A stretch of 64,000 nt of DNA from Streptomyces sennicomposti (GTDB lineage: Bacteria > Actinomycetota > Actinomycetes > Streptomycetales > Streptomycetaceae), in NCBI RefSeq assembly GCF_019890635.1, contig NZ_JAIOAB010000019.1:1-64000 (forward strand), read 5' to 3'. Position 1 is the first letter of the stretch, and each line of letters begins with the position of its first letter. Made by a program: the position numbers and the translations under genes. Positions 59,962 to 64,000 of the stretch are shown in pieces. The notes below the pieces were generated by a model. That model did not search any database, was not told where the DNA came from, and worked only from the letters and a program-made list of their open reading frames with translations.

Positions 59962-60930
59962 GTGACTTCTTACGCGAAGAACACCAGGTCCAGCACGAGG
60001 CACACCGGCGCGATCGCCGTCGCGCTCGCCGCCACCGCGGCACTGGTCGCCGGGTGTTCGTCGTCCTCCGACGGCGATTCCGGCGGCGACCCGCTCAAGG
60101 GCGGCGGCAAGGCGAGCGGCGACAGCGTCGTCGTCGGCTCCAACAACTTCGCCGAGTCCATCCTGCTCGCCGACATCTACGGCGAGGCCCTCAAGGCCAA
60201 GGGCGTCAAGGTCACCTACAAGCCCAACATCGGCAGCCGCGAGACCACGTACGGGCTGCTGAAGAACGGCTCGATCACCGTGCTGCCCGAGTACAACGGC
60301 GCACTGCTGGCCTACCTCGACAAGGACGCCGCCCCGCAGTCGGTCGCCGCCACCACGGCCGCGATCAACGCCAAGCTCGACCCGAAGCTGACGCTGCTGG
60401 ACCCGGCGCCCGCGCAGGACAAGGACTCGGTCACGGTCAACGCCGAGACGGCGAAGAAGTACAGCCTGACCGAGAAGTCCAGCATCGCCGACCTCAAGGA
60501 CGCCGCCAAGGACCTGGTCATCGGCGGCTCGCCGGAGTTCCAGACCCGGCACCAGGGCCTGGAGGGCCTGAAGTCGGTCTACGGCGTGGAGTTCAAGTCC
60601 TTCAAGGCGCTGGACGCGGGCGGCCCGCTGACCCAGGCGGCGCTGAAGAAGAACACCGTGCAGGCCGCCGACCTGTTCACCACGGACACGACCATCGCCA
60701 AGGAGAAGTTCGTCGTCCTCCAGGACCCGAAGAACCTCTTCGGCTTCGAGAACGTCCAGCCGCTCGTCTACAAGAGCGCGCTCGACCAGAAGGGCGTGGA
60801 CGCGCTCAACGCCGTCTCCGCCAAGCTGGACACGGCCACCCTGCTCGACCTGGACACCCAGGTGCAGCAGCAGAACAAGGACCCGATGGACGTGGCCCAG
60901 GCCTGGCTGAAGTCCGCCGGACTGATCTGA
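59962..60930 (+). CDS. OpuC-type compatible-solute binding lipoprotein
   Basis: A 322-residue extracellular lipoprotein with lipobox LVAGC (Cys near 31). The mature protein (VVVGSNNFAESILLADIYGEALKAKG, GSRETTYGLLKNGSITVLPEYNGALLAYL) is typical of OpuCC/ProX glycine-betaine or choline receptors. It should serve the ATPase and permeases at 52113-54624, separated from them by the conservon. GTG start (V-T-S-Y-A-K) is chosen for normal signal-peptide length. Confidence 0.9.
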   Translation: MTSYAKNTRSSTRHTGAIAVALAATAALVAGCSSSSDGDSGGDPLKGGGKASGDSVVVGSNNFAESILLADIYGEALKAKGVKVTYKPNIGSRETTYGLLKNGSITVLPEYNGALLAYLDKDAAPQSVAATTAAINAKLDPKLTLLDPAPAQDKDSVTVNAETAKKYSLTEKSSIADLKDAAKDLVIGGSPEFQTRHQGLEGLKSVYGVEFKSFKALDAGGPLTQAALKKNTVQAADLFTTDTTIAKEKFVVLQDPKNLFGFENVQPLVYKSALDQKGVDALNAVSAKLDTATLLDLDTQVQQQNKDPMDVAQAWLKSAGLI

Positions 60931-60959
60931 CCCGCCACCGGCACGAGCGGACACGGCAC

Positions 60960-62666
60960 GTGGACACGACCGCCGGCGGCACGGACCGGACGCCCGCGGC
61001 CTCCCCCGGCGGGGAGGCCCGGCCCGGCCGTGCCCGCCCGGACTCCGCCGCCCCGCGCCACGGCGACGTCTACGTGGTTCCGGGCGACGGGACGGTCCAC
61101 GTGTTCCGCGACCCCGGCGCCGGCCGCGAGCACGGCGACGGCGAAGCCGCCCCGGGCGGCGGCGCGGACCGGGCCGACCGCGACCGGGCCGACCGTGACC
61201 GGGCGGCCCCGGACGAGGTCGTCCTGGACGGCCGCGGCCTGGAGCCGGCCGAACTGGTCCGCATCGCCGACGGCACGGCCGTGCCCGTCGTCCCGCCCGA
61301 GGCGTACGAGCGGGCGCACCGCTCCTGGCGGGCGGCCGACCGGCTCGCCGCCGCCGGCCGCCTCTACGGGCGCGGCACCGGCGTGGGCGCCCACCGCTCG
61401 GTCCCGGTCGACGCCGAGGACGAGGCCGCGCACGGGCTGCGGCTGCTGCGCAGCCACGCGGGCGGCGCGGGCGCGGTGCTCCCGGTCCGGCAGATCCGCG
61501 CCTTGCTCGCCGTCCGCGCCAACCAGCTGCTGGCCGGCGGCTCCGGCATCCAGCCCGCCTTCGTCACCGCCCTCACCGAGGCCCTGCGCCTCGGCGTCCA
61601 CCCCGCGGTCAACGAGTACGGCGGCCTCGGGACCGGCGATCTGACCGCCCTCGCCCAGACCGGCCTGACCCTGATCGGCGAACGCCCCTGGCACCGCGAC
61701 CGGAAGACCGCCGCCCCCGCCGAACTGCCCGCCCCGGTCGTGCCGCGGCCCGGCGACGCGCTCGCGCTGCTCAGCAGCAACGCGCTCACCCTCGCCCAGG
61801 CCGCGCTCGCCTGCCACGACCTCGACGTACTGCTGCGGGCCACGCACGCGGTGGCCGCCCTGTCGCTCGCGGCGGTCTCCGGCTCCCTGGAGGCGTACGC
61901 CCCCGAGGTGCACGCCCTGCGCCCGTACCCCGGGGTCGCCCGCGCCGCCGCCGAGGTGCGGCGGCTGCTGGACGCGCCCGGCCCGGCGCCCTGGCCGGGC
62001 CGCCGGATCCAGGACCCGTTCGGCTTCCGGGCCTTCCCGCAGGCGCACGGCCCCGCCCTCGACGCCGCCGAAGCACTGCGTCGCATCGTCGGGACGGAGG
62101 TCAATTGCCCCTCGGAGAACCCGCTGATCGCCCCCGACGGCACCGCCGCCCACCACCACGGCGGCTTTTACGCGGCCCCGGTCGGCCTCGCCCTGGACGC
62201 CCTGAACCTCGCCGTCCTGCAGACCGCGCAGCTCTCCGCCGCCCGCCTCACCGCACTCGGCCGCCCGGACCTCACCGGCCTGCCCGCCTTCCTCGCCGGG
62301 GGGCCGGCCAGCAGCTCGGGCACGATGATCCTGGAGTACACCGCCCACTCGGCCCTGGCCGAACTGCGCCACTGCGCCGCCCCCGCCTCCGCCGGGCACG
62401 CCGTGCTCTCACACGGCCTGGAGGAGGCCGCCAGCTTCGCTTCCCAGGCGGCCCGGCAGACCCTGCGCGCGGTGGACGCGTACGGCACCGTACTGGCCTG
62501 TGAACTCGTCACCGCTGTAAGGGCGTTGCGGCTCCGTCCGGACCCGTCGGCCGTCCGCGCGTTCACCGTCGCGGACGCCGCGCTGCCGACGGGCGTCGAG
62601 GACCGCCCGCTGACGGCGGACGTGACGGCCGCGACGGAACTGCTGCGCACCCTGGCCGAGATCTGA
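60960..62666 (+). CDS. Aromatic amino acid ammonia-lyase homologue with non-canonical MIO site
   Basis: A 568-residue HAL/PAL-superfamily protein. Family landmarks: YGRGTGVG near 134 (for YGVNTGFG), VRANQLLAGGSGI near 182, QDPFGFRAFPQAHG near 358, NPLIAPDG, and EEAASFASQAAR. The MIO tripeptide Ala-Ser-Gly is replaced: YGGLGTGDLTALAQ gives Gly224-Thr225-Gly226. The Asn region also differs (SSNALTLAQ). It may be inactive as a lyase, form an altered cofactor, or do something else. Residues 1-80 are low-complexity. The GTG start lies 29 nt after the binding-protein stop, suggesting cotranscription. Confidence 0.8.
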   Translation: MDTTAGGTDRTPAASPGGEARPGRARPDSAAPRHGDVYVVPGDGTVHVFRDPGAGREHGDGEAAPGGGADRADRDRADRDRAAPDEVVLDGRGLEPAELVRIADGTAVPVVPPEAYERAHRSWRAADRLAAAGRLYGRGTGVGAHRSVPVDAEDEAAHGLRLLRSHAGGAGAVLPVRQIRALLAVRANQLLAGGSGIQPAFVTALTEALRLGVHPAVNEYGGLGTGDLTALAQTGLTLIGERPWHRDRKTAAPAELPAPVVPRPGDALALLSSNALTLAQAALACHDLDVLLRATHAVAALSLAAVSGSLEAYAPEVHALRPYPGVARAAAEVRRLLDAPGPAPWPGRRIQDPFGFRAFPQAHGPALDAAEALRRIVGTEVNCPSENPLIAPDGTAAHHHGGFYAAPVGLALDALNLAVLQTAQLSAARLTALGRPDLTGLPAFLAGGPASSSGTMILEYTAHSALAELRHCAAPASAGHAVLSHGLEEAASFASQAARQTLRAVDAYGTVLACELVTAVRALRLRPDPSAVRAFTVADAALPTGVEDRPLTADVTAATELLRTLAEI

Positions 62667-62680
62667 GCCGCCCGGCCGGG

Positions 62681-62780
62681 CGGCGCGCCGCCCGGCCCGG
62701 AGACGCGCCGCCCGGCCCGGAGACGCGCCGCCCGGCCCGGAGACGCGCCGTCCGGGCCGGAGACGCGCCGCCCGGGCGGG
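62681..62780. repeat. 20-bp tandem repeats downstream of the lyase gene (5 copies)
   Basis: Units starting 62681, 62701, 62721, 62741 and 62761 share GAGACGCGCCGCCCGGCCCG with small changes. They begin 14 bp past the lyase stop codon and do not include it. Confidence 0.9.
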
Positions 62781-62798
62781 GGGTGCACCGCTCCGGCC

Positions 62799-62827
62799 CG
62801 GACGGCCGCCGGGTGCGGCCGTCCGGC
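62799..62827. terminator. 12-bp hairpin between the lyase and TerB-like genes
   Basis: Arms 62799-62810 and 62816-62827 pair perfectly around CGGGT. A second short hairpin (GCCGCC/GGCGGC, 62843-62859) follows, next to the TerB-like stop. Suitable for either convergent gene. Confidence 0.65.
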
Positions 62828-62864
62828 GGGAGCCGTCCCGTGCCGCCGGTGCGGCGGCCGTGCC

Positions 62865-63320
62865 TCAGAGGTCGAACTCGTGCGGCGGCAGGTCCAGCGC
62901 GTAGCAGGCCTCGCGGACCACGGCCTGCTCGGTCTTGTCGAAGTCGCCGTCCGCGCCGCCGATGACGATGCCGATCTGGACGACGGCCCGCGCCTCGGCC
63001 GGCTTCTTCTTGGCCTTGGCGACCTCCTGGAGCACGCTCACCTTGCCGAAGGCGAAGTCGGCGGTCAGCTTGTTCAGGTTGTCCTCGAAACGGCGGCGCA
63101 GGTCGTCCGCGGGGAAGTTCTGCAGGACCTCGTTGGTGGCGATCAGCTGGGCGACGCGCTGCCGCTCCGACGGGTCCACGGTGCCGTCGGCGGCGGCCAC
63201 GAGCGCGCACATCGCCATGCTCGCGTCGCGGAACGCGCCGCTCTTGAGGTCGTTCTTCTTCGCCACCAGCTGGGTCTGCATCTGCGTCGCGGAGTCCTTG
63301 ATGCGGTCCCACAGGGCCAT
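62865..63320 (-). CDS. TerB-family protein
   Basis: A 151-residue protein of the tellurite-resistance TerB family: MALWDRIKDSATQMQTQLVAKKNDLKSGAFRDASMAMCALVAAADGTVDPSERQRVAQLI in segments, and GGADGDFDKTEQAVVREACYALDL, with acidic residues that bind metal in KpTerB. The role in Streptomyces is not clear; the fold is linked to membrane stress and Ca2+. ATG with GGAGAG upstream. It diverges from cprB, an arrangement I recall from S. coelicolor. Confidence 0.88.
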   Translation of the reverse strand: MALWDRIKDSATQMQTQLVAKKNDLKSGAFRDASMAMCALVAAADGTVDPSERQRVAQLIATNEVLQNFPADDLRRRFEDNLNKLTADFAFGKVSVLQEVAKAKKKPAEARAVVQIGIVIGGADGDFDKTEQAVVREACYALDLPPHEFDL

Positions 63321-63753
63321 GTGCTCTCCAAATGTCGTGTCAGCCCCGTACGGACGGGCCGTACGGGGGTGGTGCGTGTTCCGGTCTGTTTCTACAGCAA
63401 CGTAGAAACTGGCGGCGGCCGGGAAAAGTTCCTGCGCCGCCCACCGGTTCGCGCGACCCGTGTCACGGGCCCGGTCGGTCGGCCGGGACCACCGTGGCCG
63501 TGCGGGCGACTTCCACGGGGCGCGGCGCCCCTCCGGTCCGCGCAGAAGTTGTTCACAATGCAAATGCCCGCGACCGCGGGCGCGGCTCCGGGGCGAGTGG
63601 CCGACGCGGCGGACGGGACACGGCGACCGAGGTCATGGCCGGATCAACTGGCCCTGGCGGCGCACTTGTCGGGACTCTCGCGAGGTGCGTTATCGTGTGT
63701 ACGCAGCAAACGAACTGCACGCCCGTGCGTCACCACCCTGGAGTGCTCTGTCC
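63321..63753. other. 433-bp divergent region between the TerB-like gene and cprB
   Basis: No gene. It contains an 8-bp inverted repeat at 63388-63409 (own entry). A weak promoter candidate for cprB is TTGTCG (63666) with TATCGT (63691), 19 nt apart. The segment 63690-63720 (GCAGCAAACGAACTGCACGC) may include a CprB self-binding site, but I cannot confirm it. Confidence 0.5.
63388..63409. promoter_or_regulatory. Inverted repeat GTTTCTAC-N6-GTAGAAAC
   Basis: Perfect 8-bp arms with a 6-bp spacer, centred about 80 bp upstream of the TerB-like start. Its AT content is unusual for this region, so it is a candidate operator; the factor is unknown. Confidence 0.55.
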
Positions 63754-64000
63754 ATGCCGAGGCAGTTACGCGCCGAGCAGACGCGCACGGCCATCATCAC
63801 CGCGGCCGCCGACCTCTTCGACCGGCGCGGCTACGAACGCACCAGTCTCGGCGACATCGCCGAGCACGCCCGGGTGACCAAGGGCGCCCTGTACTTCCAC
63901 TTCGCGGCCAAGGAAGACCTCGCCCAGGCCATCATGGAGGCGCAGTCCCGGGCCGCGCGCCAGGCGGTGCGCGAGGTCGACGGGCGCGGCTGCCCCTCGC
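63754..64000 (+). CDS. cprB: CprB-like gamma-butyrolactone receptor homologue (TetR family), truncated by window end
   Basis: The first 82 residues of a TetR-family regulator: MPRQLRAEQTRTAIITAAAD, then FDRRGYERTSLGDIAEHARVTKGALYFHF AAKEDLAQAIM. This DNA-binding domain closely fits CprB/ArpA/ScbR proteins, and I recall CprB with nearly this sequence beside a TerB-like gene in S. coelicolor. CprB represses its own gene and affects antibiotic production and sporulation; ligand binding cannot be judged because the C-terminal domain is outside the window. ATG with GGAG ten bases upstream. Confidence 0.82.
   Translation, partial: MPRQLRAEQTRTAIITAAADLFDRRGYERTSLGDIAEHARVTKGALYFHFAAKEDLAQAIMEAQSRAARQAVREVDGRGCPS

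Overview
The window reads as chromosomal core DNA of a Streptomyces or a very close relative. Evidence: very high G+C with third-codon bias, GTG/TTG starts, 4-nt ATGA/GTGA overlaps, and a set of lineage-typical genes (an atypical WhiI-type regulator with a sigma-WhiG-like promoter, a conservon cvnA-D, the start of a CprB-like gamma-butyrolactone-receptor homologue, a DasR-type operator before a chitinase, DmdR/IdeR-type iron boxes). I see no integrase, transposase, tRNA, rRNA or CRISPR array.

Layout. 1-4.9 kb: G-homopolymer tract, RNase D, whiI, a DUF3000 gene, hemE. 4.9-26 kb: a nutrient-acquisition block: secreted GH18 chitinase; then an iron region with four iron boxes. It holds a secreted YncE-like beta-propeller protein, a four-repeat membrane-anchored surface protein of unknown function, a Fes/IroD-type esterase, a catechol siderophore operon (single-module NRPS, free aryl carrier protein, dhbB, dhbE, dhbC, dhbA, binding lipoprotein) and a divergent FecCD-type importer. 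The NRPS looks like EntF (C-A-T-TE, Ser-type pocket), so an enterobactin-like tri-lactone is the simplest prediction. 26-32 kb: a small FAD-binding protein, rhomboid protease, CoA-disulfide-reductase-type flavoprotein, DUF4349 lipoprotein and a striking 34-bp intergenic repeat field. 32-34 kb: hemG-hemQ, the end of the coproporphyrin-dependent haem pathway. 34-46 kb: Tap-type peptidase, a TIGR04222 / DUF4142 / DUF692 (MNIO) trio, PTH2, polysaccharide deacetylase, SPFH protein and a carbonic anhydrase-SulP pair. 46-52 kb: zapE, a RibD-type reductase, murC, msrB. 52-63 kb: an OpuC-type compatible-solute transporter split by an oppositely oriented conservon, followed by an ammonia-lyase homologue with a non-canonical MIO tripeptide. 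63-64 kb: TerB-like gene and truncated cprB.

How it fits together: haem synthesis (hemE, hemG, hemQ) brackets a complete catechol siderophore make-import-release set whose promoters carry iron boxes, so low iron should switch on siderophore production, uptake, esterase release and two exported proteins of unknown role. The chitinase is probably under DasR (GlcNAc) control.

Most unusual: (1) the iron-boxed four-repeat surface protein plus YncE-like partner; (2) the DUF692 enzyme with a fused C-terminal domain beside TIGR04222 and DUF4142 genes; (3) the lyase with Gly-Thr-Gly where Ala-Ser-Gly is expected; (4) repeated minisatellite duplications that straddle the stop codons of at least five unrelated genes; (5) the 34-bp/73-bp intergenic repeat field.
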